This document shows, piece after piece, positions 1 to 11,046 of a DNA stretch of 64,000 bases. The DNA comes from Isoetes taiwanensis. Lineage: Eukaryota > Streptophyta > Lycopodiopsida > Isoetales > Isoetaceae. The stretch spans positions 14,044,716 through 14,108,715 of the forward strand of contig JAJEKV010000004.1 of assembly GCA_021234155.1 (NCBI GenBank), in the 5' to 3' direction. Every line of letters begins with the position of its first letter. The stretch's first letter is position 1. The notes beneath the pieces are model-generated. The model had not been told where the DNA came from. It saw nothing but the letters and a program-made list of their open reading frames with translations, and made no database searches. The translations under genes were made by a program, and so were the position numbers.

Positions 1-46
1 GGAACACCAAAAAGCTTTGAAATAGCTTGTACACGAAGTCGAGGAA

Positions 47-578
47 TCAGAGAGGGCCGCGTTCGCTGAATCCCCCCGAAAGATCCACAACCGCCGCCCG
101 CTTCCAAATCAACCACACCAACCAGGCCACACCGGATGCAAGGCTTGCTTGCCGTCGAGCCGCCAAGCACCGTGGATATACATGAAGCAGCAATTGTTGG
201 CTAGTCAATCTCACCAAACGAGTCCCCGACCCAATCCCGGCAACCCGCAAGTGAGGGCATAAAACCGCAATGCTCCACAGTCTCACGATGAAGGCCACAA
301 CAAGGGCAAAGAGGGCTCACACCCGGCCTAAACTGACTCACAAGGACATTCACCCTGATACAGCGGTGCACCACCTGCCACAGAAGCACCCGAACCTTCG
401 GTGGGGGAAGAGAGTTCCATGTCCACGTCCAAACCGAGCGCCATCGAGAACCCAGAAGCTGCAGAGACCACTTGCCTGAAGGGGGCAGAGTGTCATGAAT
501 AGCCAACACCCGGTAACAAGACCGCACAAAACAAGAAGATACAACATCTGGATGAACCTTCCAAACCTGCACCACCAC
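47..578 (-). pseudogene. LINE ORF2 C-terminal fragment (zf-RVT domain)
   Basis: This is the tail of a plant non-LTR retrotransposon polyprotein, split over two minus-strand frames. The 201-578 part has the plant reverse-transcriptase zinc-binding pattern: a PPKVRVLLWQ motif followed by CPCCGLHRETVEHC. The 47-298 part continues in another frame with WLVWLIWKRAAVV, which matches the usual xxWxIWKxRN segment at the end of such ORFs. A frameshift between the two, and the absence of RT or endonuclease in the window, make it a fragment; the rest would lie beyond position 1 or is lost. The family call rests on remembered motif patterns, not on a search. Confidence 0.7.
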
Positions 579-583
579 ATCAC

Positions 584-2327
584 CCTGAGGGACTATAGGT
601 ATGTGTAGCGGAAAGTTTTTGTTGTTGTGAGCCCTTGGATGTTAGACCATTGAAAAAAAAAGCTAAATCAACGACTAAGAAATGGTGCACTCTAGATGTA
701 CGCATTAGTACATCTATTTGAATACGCCATGAAATCTTAGGAAAACCTTTGTGAAAAGCGTACAAAAACACAAAGAAAACCCCCTGTTATTATGCTACAT
801 ATTCTAGTCAAAAAACAATCACCTCTTTATAATCAACTATGCTTACCTATTTCATGAAAGAGAAAATTTTTCAATGCAACTGGAAAAGGATCTATGTTTT
901 GTATCAAGTCAGTGCAACCAAGCCTCTGTTGTATACAGATCCAACTTGGGTAATGCCGTGTCAAGAAATAATCCCATCACTTGTCTTCAAGTTAAAAGCA
1001 TGACTGAAATGAAGGCACCATTCTAAAGCAAGAGATAAAATCCATACGACATGAAGGCAGCGTTTGGAAATAAAGCAGTCATTGAAGATTCTTTCAGGTG
1101 ATAAAGAAGTCAAGAACAAAGCATGGGAAGTCGATAAGAATAATAACCAGCTTTGTTTTCAGAATTTTGTTTATTTACCCGATGCAGCTATATAAATCCA
1201 ACGTGACTAGCATTTTGATGGAACAATAGAGATGTTGGAGCCATAGAATGTGATCATCCTATTTAACATTTGGTTAAAGAGATCACATGCTTTTATAATC
1301 ATGGTAAGTGTATCTTCACAAGCTGCTCATGAACTCCAGAACTGTTTATGAGCACTCTAAAAATTCATACAACAACATCCCATATAGTTATGCAAATGCA
1401 AAGAGAAGCCCTCCATTCATCAGAGACGAAGGAAAATCTAATTGAGCATATGTTGGGTATTCAAGCTCGGATCATTTCATTGGTAGGATTGGGCCTCAAA
1501 CGTTAAAGATCTGTTGTAGATAACCAAAAAGCAACACTACCAACCTTAATTAGCTTCTCTCACGTCTGGATCATTCAGCCAATTATCTGGTATATGAGCA
1601 TCCTACAAAAATACTCTTACAATTTCACCCCTTTTTTTAGCAAGCTCACAATATAAAAGACATAGCAATACCTCAAAGTTCGATTTGAGATCTTTGTTCC
1701 ATATCCCTTGAAAGTTCTATATAAAAGAACCTGGCTGTGAAGATGCAATCATTAGGTGGCGTCCAAATTGAAAGAGTGAAAAAACCATAGAAGGGTCTTC
1801 ATTTGTTGAAAGGATGATAACCTTGGAACTACATAGCATTTCAAACTTGCAGCAGAGCATAGATCGGAGCTTAAATTCAGAATCCACACATAAGAAAGTT
1901 GAGGGAGATTTTGGATTCGGTATGGATCCATTTGCAGAGTAATATGAATTCCGTATGGATCCATTTGCTAACTACTTCGCATACTGTATACCCAGGTCCA
2001 TGCCATCCATGTGCGTGGCTCGAATCTATAGCCATTACAAAATGCGTCTGCAAAAGAATTGCGAGGGTCTACCTACACAGCACAATAGAATACGACTGTT
2101 ACACCGATTTTTTTATTGACTTTCACATTGGTTTTGAGTTGGTCTTTATAAAATACGTTGGATAGGTGGATGGATAGGTAATATTACTGCCTAATTGATG
2201 AATGGGTCTTTTTAAACCTCTCATATAATATGCATCACAAATTACAAATTAAAAATTTTCCAAAAGCATGTTCTTTTTCTACCATGCTTGGCCGAAAGAG
2301 AAACATGTTCTTCTGCCATGCTTATAG
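584..2327. other. AT-rich intergenic stretch, no gene seen
   Basis: No convincing ORF, RNA gene or transposon end was found here. The only local structure is a short direct repeat of ATGGATCCATTTGC near 1922-1968. It lies between the LINE tail and the chromovirus LTR. Confidence 0.5.
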
Positions 2328-2846
2328 TGTGACGACCATACGGATATTTATATCATACAAACATTATACTCGTATGTACAAAAGATGGCCATCACACGGA
2401 TGCAAAAGGGTAATTGCACAAGATAGCATTTGAACTTGCAACCTTTCAATTGCGAATCACACACCTTTGCCAAGTGCGCTACCAATATTTGTTAAAAAAA
2501 AAAATCTCATGTCTTTCTCATACGCGGGACTATTTCCAGGAGGTTCTAGAATATTCTAGAACCTACATGCATGCGCGACACTTGGCATGGTCTCATCCAT
2601 TGGAGTGGCACGATCCTGACCGTTAGCCTAGATATATAAGGAGGCACCTCCTTCTTGTCGAACCATTCCAGTTCAACGCCAATCTTGAGCCTTCTAGGCA
2701 TCTGTCTCGTGTTCTTGCTTGCCTTTGGGCCATTGTACTCTTGATTCATGTTCATATATCAAATCCTTTGCCGATCTTGATGTATTTCTTCCATATTTCT
2801 TGCGTATTTTTCACGTATTTTCCTTGTTTCGCATAGGTTCATGACA
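2328..2846 (+). repeat. 5' LTR of chromovirus copy 1 (519 bp)
   Basis: It starts TGTGACGACC and ends TTCATGACA, and has the same length as the LTR at 9172-9690. A TATA-like TAGATATATAAGG lies near 2628-2640. About 30 bp downstream is ATTCCAGTTCAAC (2665-2677), which is complementary to the region just after the LTR (see finding). The segment near 2405-2480 resembles an inverted tRNA-like sequence. Confidence 0.9.
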
Positions 2847-2860
2847 GTTTAAACCAGAAT
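2847..2860 (+). promoter_or_regulatory. Putative self-complementary primer-binding site, copy 1
   Basis: Immediately after the 5' LTR lies GTTTAAACCAGAAT. It does not begin TGG and does not look like a tRNA 3' complement. It is imperfectly complementary to LTR 2665-2677; the pairing is weaker than in copy 2, as expected for an older element. This is inference from sequence only. Confidence 0.4.
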
Positions 2861-2970
2861 CCCTTACCGGTTCTTGCCTGCTCTGATCCTAAGCAATTTT
2901 TTTTTGTTCATATTTGGTGATTTTATATCTATAGAGGAGGTTTCGACTTTATTACAGTAGGTCCAGCAGC

Positions 2971-3875
2971 TTGTTCAAGTATGCCAGCAGTTGCAGTTGG
3001 ACAATAAAGAGCTTAAGGAATGTGTTGCTTCAACATGAATCCACTTCTAGCTCTGAATTGAGGTTATCAACGCCTAAGATTAGCCTACCAGAGAAGTTTG
3101 ACAGCACTCGGTCCAAGCTTCATGGTTTTTTGAATCAGATCAGACTTATAATCCAGCTCCACCCTCATAGATATCCCACGGCCTAGGAACAAGTTGGGCT
3201 GATTGGTTCTCTTCTCACAGGGCCAACTCTAACTTGGTTTGCTCCTTTGTTGGAGAAAGGAGCCCAGAGTTGCAAGATTTTGCTGCTTTCACTAGAGAGC
3301 TCAAGGCATGCTTTGGAGACACCGATCGTTAGCACACAGCCGCCATAAAACTTTGCAATCTACGGCAAGATTCTCGTCCAGCTTCAGTATATGCATCGGA
3401 ATGTCGTCAAATTGTGGTAGATACGGCTTGGGATGATGTCGCACTTCGAGATTGTTTCCAAAGAGGATTACGTGATGATGTCAAGAATATGCTGTTGTCT
3501 ATGGAGGACCCTCAAACTTTGAAAGAAGCCATCAGATTTGCAGTTCACTGTGATAATCGGCTCTTCGAACATAGGCAAGAGAGACATAGTCGGGTTTCTC
3601 CAATCACACAAGTACCTATAGCTACGTCTGCCCCAGTCTCATCTATAGAATCCAGCAAGTCCGGACCTGAGCCTATGCAGATTGATCGGGCAGCTCGAGG
3701 ACCTTTATCTTGGAGAGAGGCTAATCTTTGCCTCCACTGTGGAGAAGATGGTCATATTGATCGTAGATGCCCTGTGAAGCGCCCAGACCAGTCGGAAAAC
3801 TTCAGGGGCCGTTCGAGTAGTAGGAGTCTCTTGTCGGCTGGACGCATTTTCGCGGGCTCCTTCCACACTTCTTGA
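2971..3875 (+). pseudogene. Chromovirus gag, copy 1 (broken)
   Basis: Gag capsid/nucleocapsid region in two open segments (2971-3186 and 3414-3875), with a stop at 3184-3186 and frameshifts between. The first holds PKISLPEKFDSTRSKL, the typical start of the capsid-like domain. The second ends in the zinc knuckle CLHCGEDGHIDRRC (CX2CX4HX4C), which packages the RNA. The intact-length equivalent in copy 2 gives about 250 residues. Protease follows almost directly, as in a gag-pol polyprotein. Confidence 0.8.
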
Positions 3876-3876
3876 C

Positions 3877-4146
3877 ATGTTTATTCCATCAGAGAAGGTC
3901 AGCAAGGCATTTTTCATCTCTATGACATTGAAATCTGAGGTTGGAAGGTTGGAAGCATTGGCGCAACTTGATTGTGGTGCAAATGCTTCCTTTATAGACA
4001 GTGCATTCATCAGTAAGCACGCCATCCCTAGAAGTAAGGTTGAACATCCCGGTTCTGTCGAAGTGATTGATGGACGGGAGATCTCCTCGGGTGCAGATAG
4101 AATGTACTGCGCCACTTTAAGTTTTGTTCGAGGGAATGTCTTCTAG
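3877..4146 (+). pseudogene. Chromovirus aspartic protease, copy 1
   Basis: Retropepsin-like domain with the active-site segment LDCGANASFID, equivalent to the usual DSGAxxxFI. It would cut the gag-pol polyprotein. A stop closes the frame before the linker. The copy 2 equivalent is at 10612-10923. Confidence 0.7.
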
Positions 4147-4399
4147 TATTTCCTTCAATCCCATCGCTAGTCCACATGCGCCAATAGTCTTGGGTCTACC
4201 CTAGCTCGAGCTACATAACCCACAGATTGATTGGCGTACTAGATCATTTCGATTTGCTGGTCCTAGCTCTAGTTCTAGTTCATCTGCAGTTCAGGTCTCT
4301 GCATCAACATCAACTTCAGTTCGTGCAGTATCGTGGGCTCCTGATTTCGTCCTTACTGTCCCTATTTTTGCTCCATGTTCTGATTCAAGTCTTGCCCCT

Positions 4400-4600
4400 G
4401 CTCCAGTTCATGCCTCAGATTCTGACCATATTCTTGATGATGTCCAGGCTCGAGCTCCAACTCCAGTTCCTGCTCTTACTCCTGCTCCTGCTCCTGCTCC
4501 TGCTCCTCCTCCTCCTCCTCCTCCAGTTCTTGATCCAGTCACTGCTCCAATTCCTGTTCCAGTTGCTCCTGCTCCTGCTCATGTTTCTGCTTCTATAGAG
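4400..4600 (+). repeat. Pro/Ala-coding low-complexity linker (GCTCCT-rich)
   Basis: A run of CTCCTGCT-type repeats between protease and RT. Read in the pol frame it encodes alternating Pro and Ala residues. Copy 2 has a shorter version at about 11200-11260, so the tract has changed length between copies. It is probably a flexible spacer before the RT domain. Confidence 0.7.
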
Positions 4601-5940
4601 GCTTCTTCATGCCCTCATTTTCGTATCTCGAAGATTTCTCTTTGCGAGTTCGTTAAAGCTGGAAGGCAAGATCCAAGTTCAGTATTTGCAATCCAGGTTC
4701 ACCCGTCAGCTAGCTCGGCACCAGTGAAGTCTGTTCCAATGCTTCTGGATAAATATGCGACTTCTCTGATGTTTTTGGCAAAGTCAAGGCCAACAGCTCC
4801 CAGAGCATCGTCCATATGATTGTCCTATTGATTTGCAGTTCCGGACAATACCGCTATATGGTTCGATGTGTGGCCTATCTCCTGCTGAGTTGAAGGTTTT
4901 ACATGATTATATTGAAGAGAATATGGTCTGATATATGGCCTATCTCTCGCAAAGTTGAAGGTTTTACGAGATTGTATTGAAGAGAATCTAGCCGCTGGTT
5001 CTCAGTCCCCTGCTAGAGCACCTATCTTCTTCATAAAAAAAGAAGGATGATTCGCTGCGTCTAGTCGTTGATTATCGTGGCCTTAATAAATTATAGTGTC
5101 AAATCGATATCTGCTTCCTCTGATCCCAGAGTTGTTGGAGTGACTCCAAGTTGCGTATTATTTTACAAAGATTGATCTTCGGGATGCCTACAATCTTATC
5201 CAGGTCCAGGAGTGTGATGAGTGGAAAACAACTTTTTATACTCCATTTTGAGTACACAATTATGCCGTTTGGATTTACCAATGCTCCAACAATATTCCAA
5301 CATATGGTTAATGACGTCTTTCAAGAGTTCTTAGACACTTTTGTTATCATCTATTTGGATGATATTCTTATTTATTATAAGACTCTCGAAGAACATGAGA
5401 GGCATGTTCGACGGATCCTTCAGAAACTTCGTGAACACGGGTTATATGCCAAACTTAAGAAGTGCCAGTTCGAGCAGGATAACGTGGAGTTCCTTGGCTA
5501 TCATATAACTCTACATGGAGTCTCTATGGATCCTGAACACCTTCATCCATTTGAGATGTTCAGTGTTTTCTTAGGTTTACCAATTTCTATCGGTGTCTCA
5601 TTCGAGACTATATGGAGTTTGCCCTTCCTTTGATACGCCTCACAGTTAAGGACGTGCTATTTGAATGGAGTATGAAAGCGAAATCCGTTTTCGTTAATCT
5701 GAAGTATGCTTTTACTACGGCACCAGTTCTTACTTATGCAGATTCTTTGCGCTCATATATTGTCAAAGCAGATGCTTCTGATTTTGCTCTTGGTGGGATC
5801 CTGTCACAGGAGGGGCTGACCATGAATTGCATCCAATTGCCGATCACTCACGGAAGTTTCAGGCTGTTGAAATCAACTATCCCATTTATGACAAGGAGTT
5901 GTTGGCAATAGTGGATTCTTTCGAGGAGTGGAGATGTTTC
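4600..5940 (+). pseudogene. Chromovirus reverse transcriptase/RNase H, copy 1
   Basis: The RT catalytic box [12 protein letters not shown] lies within 5151-5633, preceded by [18 protein letters not shown]. RNase H begins with [17 protein letters not shown] in 5612-5911. The N-terminal RT part (4600-5150) is recognisable only in pieces, with several stops. The active-site YLDD is kept here, in contrast to copy 2. It is not functional because of stops and frameshifts. Confidence 0.85.
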
Positions 5941-6069
5941 CTGGAGGAATCATAATCATACGCAAGTATTATCCCGTATTGATCCCTCCAAGGGAAGCCT
6001 GATGCCTTGTTTCGACGCTCCTACCTTGAGCCCAAGCTAGGTGATCCTGCATTTGTCAGCAATCACAGG

Positions 6070-7641
6070 TTATTCTAGGGCCTAATTGGTTCCAGCTTAT
6101 GGCCCTCACTTTGTTCGAGAGGCCTATGATACGACCTTGTTGGAGTTTGTTCGAGCATCTCTGCCCTCCAATCCATTGGCTCAAGATGTATTCTTACACC
6201 TTAGCTCTACATCATCTTCTCAGCAAATGCGATCAGAATACGATCGTTTTGAGGTTCGAGATGGATTCTTGTTCCGTGATTGACTTCTGTATGTGCCAGA
6301 TAGTGCTTCTAGGCTTCACATTCTCCAGGCTTACCATGATTCACCTATGGCTGGACATTTTGGAGTAGCCAAGACTCTTGAACTTATTAGTCGAGAGTAT
6401 TGGTGGCCGGGGCTTCATCGCTCTGTCGAAGCTTTTATTTGATCATGTGACATCTGCTGTCGAGCGAAGGTTCTAAAGCATCTTCCTCATGGCCTTCTTC
6501 AGCCACTGCCAGTACCAGATAGATCTTAGAAGAGCATTTCTATAAACTTTATTTCGAAGCTGCCACTCTCTCGGGGTTATGATGCCATCATGGTTGTTGT
6601 TGGTCGTTTCTCTAAGATGGCTCATTTTATTCCCTGCAATATCACCATCACCAGTGAGGGAACAATGGATCTTATTCTTCGTGAAGTAGTCAGACTTCAC
6701 GGCTTGCCCGATACTATCGTCAGTGATTGTGGACCGCAGTTCATCGCAAGTTTTTTGAAGCGGCTTTTGGAGTTATTGCATATCGATCGTTCATTGATAT
6801 CTGGTCATCATCCAGAAAGTAATGGGCAGGTAGAGTGCACTAACCAGACTCTGGAGCAATATTTCAGGTGCTTTATCAATTATCAGCGGGATGATTGGGT
6901 CAATTATCTTCCATTAGCTGAGTTTGCCTATATAATAACTCAGTACATACTTCCACTGGCCAGACTCCATTCTTTCTAAACTCTGGTCAGCATCCTCGTT
7001 GATCCCTCAGTGTCGCTGGCGATGACTCTATCAATCCTAGTGCCGAATCTCGACTTGAGAAACTCCAGGCTCTTCAATCAGATCTTCAGCATCATCTCCA
7101 CCAAATATAAGAATGCTATCGGCATTATACCGATTTGCATTGCAGGAAGCTCCTAAATTTCACGTTGGTGACCTTGTCTAGCTTCTTCATAGGGACCTCT
7201 CTATCTCATGTCCCTGCAACAAGCTTGACAAGCGTCGCCCTTGTCCTTACTGGATCACGGATTAGATCAGCAACGTGGCATTCTGGCTCGAGCTCCCTCC
7301 AGCTGTTCGGCTCCATCCAGTATTTAATGTTTCTCTATTGAAGTCCTACACAGTTAATACTTTCCCGGATCGCGTTCCTCACTACCACTACCAGTAGAAA
7401 TTGATGATCATGAGGAGTTCGAGGTTCGAGAGATTCTGGAATCCTTCGTCGGCAATTGTATTACATTGTTGATTGGGAAGGTTACTCACCAAGTGATAGA
7501 ACTCGGGAGCCTGCCGAGAATCTAACTAATGCTCCCGATAAAACTGCAGAGTTTCACCGGCGTTACCCGGATAAGTCAAATTTGAGTACTCCGACCCCAG
7601 CTCCGAGGACTCATTGCCGTCATAGGAGGGGGATGGTGTGA
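6070..7641 (+). pseudogene. Chromovirus integrase and chromodomain, copy 1
   Basis: Integrase zinc domain (HHCC) is spread over about 6320-6470 and interrupted by a stop. The core is open at 6590-6979 with MVVVGRFSKMAHFIPCN, IVSDCGPQF and HPESNGQVECTN, which supply the second D and the E of the DDE triad. After further breaks, 7456-7641 encodes a chromodomain: YYIVDWEGYSPSDRTREP followed by the FHRRYPDK end. Chromodomains in this position are thought to steer integration to particular chromatin. Confidence 0.85.
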
Positions 7642-7998
7642 CGACCATACAAATAATTGTATCATACGAATATTATACTCGTATATACAAAAGATGATCA
7701 TCACACGAATGCAAAAGGGTAGTTGCACAAGACAGAATTTGAACTCGCAACCTTCCAATTGTGAGTCACACACCTTTGCCAAATGCGCTGCCAATATTTG
7801 TTAAAAATACCTCATGTCTTTCTCATACGTGGGGCTATTTCCAGGAGGTTCTAGAACCTATATGCATGCGTGACACTTGACATGATCTCATCCATTGGAG
7901 TAGCACGATCCTGGCCGTTGACCTAGATATATAAGGAAGCATTTCCTTTCTTCCATATTTTCCATGTATTTTCCTTGTCTTCGCGTAGGTTCATGACA
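7637..7998 (+). repeat. 3' LTR of chromovirus copy 1, internally deleted (362 bp)
   Basis: Same termini as the 5' LTR, but about 157 bp are missing right after the TATA region, so the predicted transcript start and the self-complementary segment are lost. The chromodomain ORF runs across the LTR start, with its stop at 7639-7641. Confidence 0.85.
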
Positions 7999-8885
7999 TT
8001 TGATAGAAAGAGAAGATGTTAACTTCTTAGGTTTTAAGTTTTCAGATTTCGCCACAACTTTTGTTGTAGTAACAGTCTCAACTTCAGTGGAATAACACTT
8101 GAGTAACATCTTCAGTTACAGTGGAACATCCTCTCATTTGTCTAATGCTTCTGCCTTAATTTGCATTCCAGTAAGTTCTTTAATTTATTGGTGCAACAAC
8201 AAATGCAATTAAATACTCACATATTTGAAAATCAAGAATCATACTCACATAGAAGTAAAAGAAAATGGGGAAGAGTGTTTGGCAGTAGGATTGATTTTGC
8301 TGGATCTTGAGGGACCATGGGTGTGGGTGGTGAATTATATTTCTCAATGGCCTTAATATTAGAATTTTGTGAACAGATTTGTTCATAAATTTCCACCTCA
8401 CAACAACATTGCTCTGGCAATTGCTTCGTGAGTTCTTGTCTTCTCTTCTCTGCACCTTGGCAGACTTTTGACATTTTAAAAGATATTGCAAGGTTCTGCG
8501 ATATTTTGTTTAACAGGCATCCAAGATGTTGTCACAGGCATTACAGCCATCATTTCCAGCCCTTGGGGTTGATGGAATATCATGCAAAGTATTCTTTCAT
8601 CGATTTTCAATTCTCTACTCATTATTATATCCTCATCAATGAGCTTACATGTTCTATCTTCAAGTTCAAAAAGTGAAGGGAAAGAGCACGGGCACCTTCA
8701 TCATTCTTAATACACCCTAAAATCATCAAATGTGATGTTGGATATACCATTCTGTGGGTAGATTCTGTCATTTGCCTCTCAAGTATACAATACAAACTCC
8801 TGCAGATAAAAGGATTGTACATTATAATCCTTTCTAGCTCACTATTAAACATTGAACTTTGCAGCTTTGAGAAGAAAAAGAATAC
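7999..8885. other. Unassigned stretch between the two chromovirus copies
   Basis: No transposon ends were seen. Minus-strand open segments at 8180-8491 and 8625-8810 could be exons of the same broken host gene as the exon at 8886-9052, but the reading phase across a possible intron does not fit, so none is called. Confidence 0.3.
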
Positions 8886-9052
8886 CTCCTTTGAGCCAAT
8901 AAAGATTTTTTGCATTATTTCTTCCATAGTAATGCCCATCTCTTGTGCCATGGATTTTGCAGCAGATAGCAACTCCACGGTTTCTACTCCATATTTACTG
9001 CTAGACTTTGCTATCCTTTGTTTAGAACACCTAGGCAGAGGATTATTTGAAC
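8886..9052 (-). CDS. Orphan internal exon, unknown host gene (partial)
   Basis: A 167-nt minus-strand open segment bounded by a good acceptor (TTGTCATTTAG at its 5' side) and a good donor (GAG|GTATTC at its 3' side). It encodes about 55 residues, including NPLPRCSKQRIAKSS and AKSMAQEMGITMEEIMQK, which looks like ordinary helical protein rather than transposon sequence. I do not recognise the protein. The exon is hemmed in by chromovirus copies 1 and 2, so the gene is probably disrupted, or its introns have been enlarged by transposons. Confidence 0.35.
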
Positions 9053-9171
9053 CTAAATGACAAGGGATTTTTACAAACAATCCCCTCAGAATATCAAAAG
9101 ACTTGGTGAGAGGCTAAACAAATGTTTTAAGGGGGTGGAAATATCGCGGATTGGCATATGGCATAGGGAAA

Positions 9172-9690
9172 TGTGACGACCATACAGATATTCATATCGT
9201 ATGAACATTATACTTGTATGTACAAAAGATGATCATCACACGGATGCAAAAAAGTAGCTACACAAGACAAGATCTGAACTCGCAACCTTCTAGTTGCAAG
9301 TCAGACACCTTTGCCAAGTGCACTACCAATATTTGTTAGAAACATTCCCTCGTGTCTTTTTCATATGCGGGGTTGTTTCCAAGAGGTTGTAGAATATTCT
9401 AGAACCTACATGCATGCATGACACCTGGCATGATTTCATCCATTGGAGTGGCGGTATCCCGACCGTTGGCCTAGATATATAAAGAGGCACCTCCTCCTTG
9501 TCGAACCATTCCGGTTCAACACAAGTCTTGAGGCTTCTAGGCATCTATCTCGTGTTCCTGCTTACCTTCTGGCCATTAAACTCTTGATTCTTGTTTATAT
9601 GTCAGATTCTTTGCCGATCTTGGCGTATTTCTTCCGTACTTCTTGTGTATTTTCCACGTATTTACCTTGTTTTCATATAGGTTCATGACA
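9172..9690 (+). repeat. 5' LTR of chromovirus copy 2 (519 bp)
   Basis: TGTGACGACC...TTCATGACA. TATA-like TATATAAA is at 9476-9483. ATTCCGGTTCAA is at 9508-9519, about 32 nt downstream of the TATA start, where transcription would be expected to begin. An inverted tRNA-like segment lies at about 9250-9335. Confidence 0.9.
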
Positions 9691-9692
9691 AT

Positions 9693-9704
9693 TTGAACTG
9701 AAAT
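9693..9704 (+). promoter_or_regulatory. Putative self-priming primer-binding site, copy 2
   Basis: TTGAACTGAAAT starts two bases after the LTR. It pairs with LTR 9508-9519 at 11 of 12 positions, counting one G-U pair. In the Tf1/sushi group the mRNA 5' end folds back on such a site and primes its own reverse transcription. The position right after the LTR, and the position of the partner near the predicted transcript start, both fit that mechanism. Confidence 0.55.
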
Positions 9705-9793
9705 CCCTTACTGGTTCTTGTTTGCTCTGATTCGAAGCATTTTTTTGCTCATATTTGGTGATTTTATATCTATAGAGGAGCTTCCGACTTGGA

Positions 9794-10555
9794 TTGAGGT
9801 TATCAGAGCCTAAGATTAGCCTGCCAGAGAAGTTTGACAGCACTCGGTCCAAGCTTCAAGATTTTTTTAGTCAAATCAAACTTGTGATCCCGCTCCACCC
9901 TCATAAATATCCCATGGTCCAGGAACAAGTTGGGTTGATTGGTACTCTCCTCATAGGACCAATTCTAAATTTGTTTGCTTCTATATTGGAGAAAGGAGCC
10001 CCAACGTTGCATGATTTAGCTGCTTTCACTGCAGAGCTCAAGGCATGCTTTGGAGACACTGATCGTCAATGCACAGCAGTCACAAAACTTTGCAATCTAA
10101 GGCAAAGCCCTCATCCAGCTTCAGTATATGCATCAGAATTTTGTCAAATTGCTTGGGATACTGCCTGGGATAATGTTGCACTTCGAGATTATTTTCGAAG
10201 GGGGTTACATAAGCTATTGTTTATGGAGGAACCTTAGACTTTGGAAGAAGCCATCAGATTTGCAATTCCATGTCATAATCAGATCTTCCAACATAGGCAA
10301 GAGAGACGTAGTCAGGTCTTCCCAATTACACAAGCACCTGTAACTCCGCCTCCCCCGGTCTCATCTATAGAATCCAGCAGGTCCGGACATGAGCCTATGC
10401 AAATTGATCGAGTAGGACCTTTATCTGCCGCCGAGAAGCAGCGTCGAAGAGAGACTAATCTTTGCCTCTACTGTGAAGGAGCTGGTCATATTGCTCATGG
10501 ATGCCCTGTTAAGCGCTCAAATCAGTTGAAAAACTTCAGGGGCCGGCCCAAGTAG
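9794..10555 (+). pseudogene. Chromovirus gag, copy 2 (one in-frame stop)
   Basis: Nearly intact gag. 9794-10237 encodes the capsid part (PKISLPEKFDSTRSKL, ACFGDTDRQCTAVTKL, ASVYASEF). After a TAG at about 10235 the same frame continues to the nucleocapsid knuckle [14 protein letters not shown] (CX2CX4HX4C) and stops at 10555. Total about 250 residues. It is the best template in the window for the family's gag. Confidence 0.85.
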
Positions 10556-10611
10556 TAGGAGTCTCTTGTCAGCTGGCCGCCTTTTCTCAGACTCCTTCCA
10601 CACTTCTTGAC

Positions 10612-10923
10612 ATGTTTATTCCATCGAATAAGGCCAGCAAGGCATTTTTCATCTTTATATCATTGAAATCAGAGGTTGGAAGGTTGGAAGCATTGGCACA
10701 ACTTGATTGTAGCGTAAATGCTTGCTTTATGGGTAGTGCATTCGCCAGTAAGCACACCATCCGTAGAAGCCAGGTTGAGCATCTCAGTTCTATCGAAGTG
10801 ATTGATGGTCGGAGATCTCCTCGGGTGCAGTCACAGAAAGTACTGCGCCTCTTCAGGTTTTGTTCGAGGGAGTTTCTTGTAGCGTTTCCTTCAATCTCAT
10901 CGCTAGCCCACATGCATCAGTAG
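10612..10923 (+). pseudogene. Chromovirus aspartic protease, copy 2
   Basis: Retropepsin-like region whose active-site segment reads LDCSVNACFMG where copy 1 has LDCGANASFID. The catalytic Asp remains but the G-A that shapes the active site is lost, so it is inactive. Confidence 0.65.
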
Positions 10924-11046
10924 TCTTGGGTCTGTCCTGGCTCGAGCTACATAACCCACAGATTGATTGGCGTACTAGATCATTTTGATTTGCTGGTTCT
11001 AGCTCTAGTTTCAATTTAATCTACAGTTCAGGCCTCTGCACCAACA

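Larger units (their letters stand above)
2328..7998 (+). mobile_element. Chromovirus (Ty3/gypsy with chromodomain), copy 1
   Basis: A full-length but degenerate LTR retrotransposon of 5,671 bp. The order is LTR, gag with one CCHC knuckle, aspartic protease, Pro/Ala-rich linker, reverse transcriptase, RNase H, integrase, chromodomain, LTR. Both LTRs begin TGTGACGACC and end TTCATGACA. Flanking pentamers (tatag and tttga) do not match, so the target duplication is lost or the ends come from recombination. Frameshifts and stops run through gag and pol, so it cannot be autonomous. The same family occurs at 9172-43789 (interrupted) and 50664-52475 (fragment). The C-terminal chromodomain places it among chromoviruses; closeness to the Tf1/sushi/Tcn1 side is inferred from the gag type and the PBS. 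Confidence 0.9.

Noticed and set aside
4227-4598. Leu-rich 123-codon ORF
   Set aside because: Wrong-frame reading of the Pro/Ala linker repeat.
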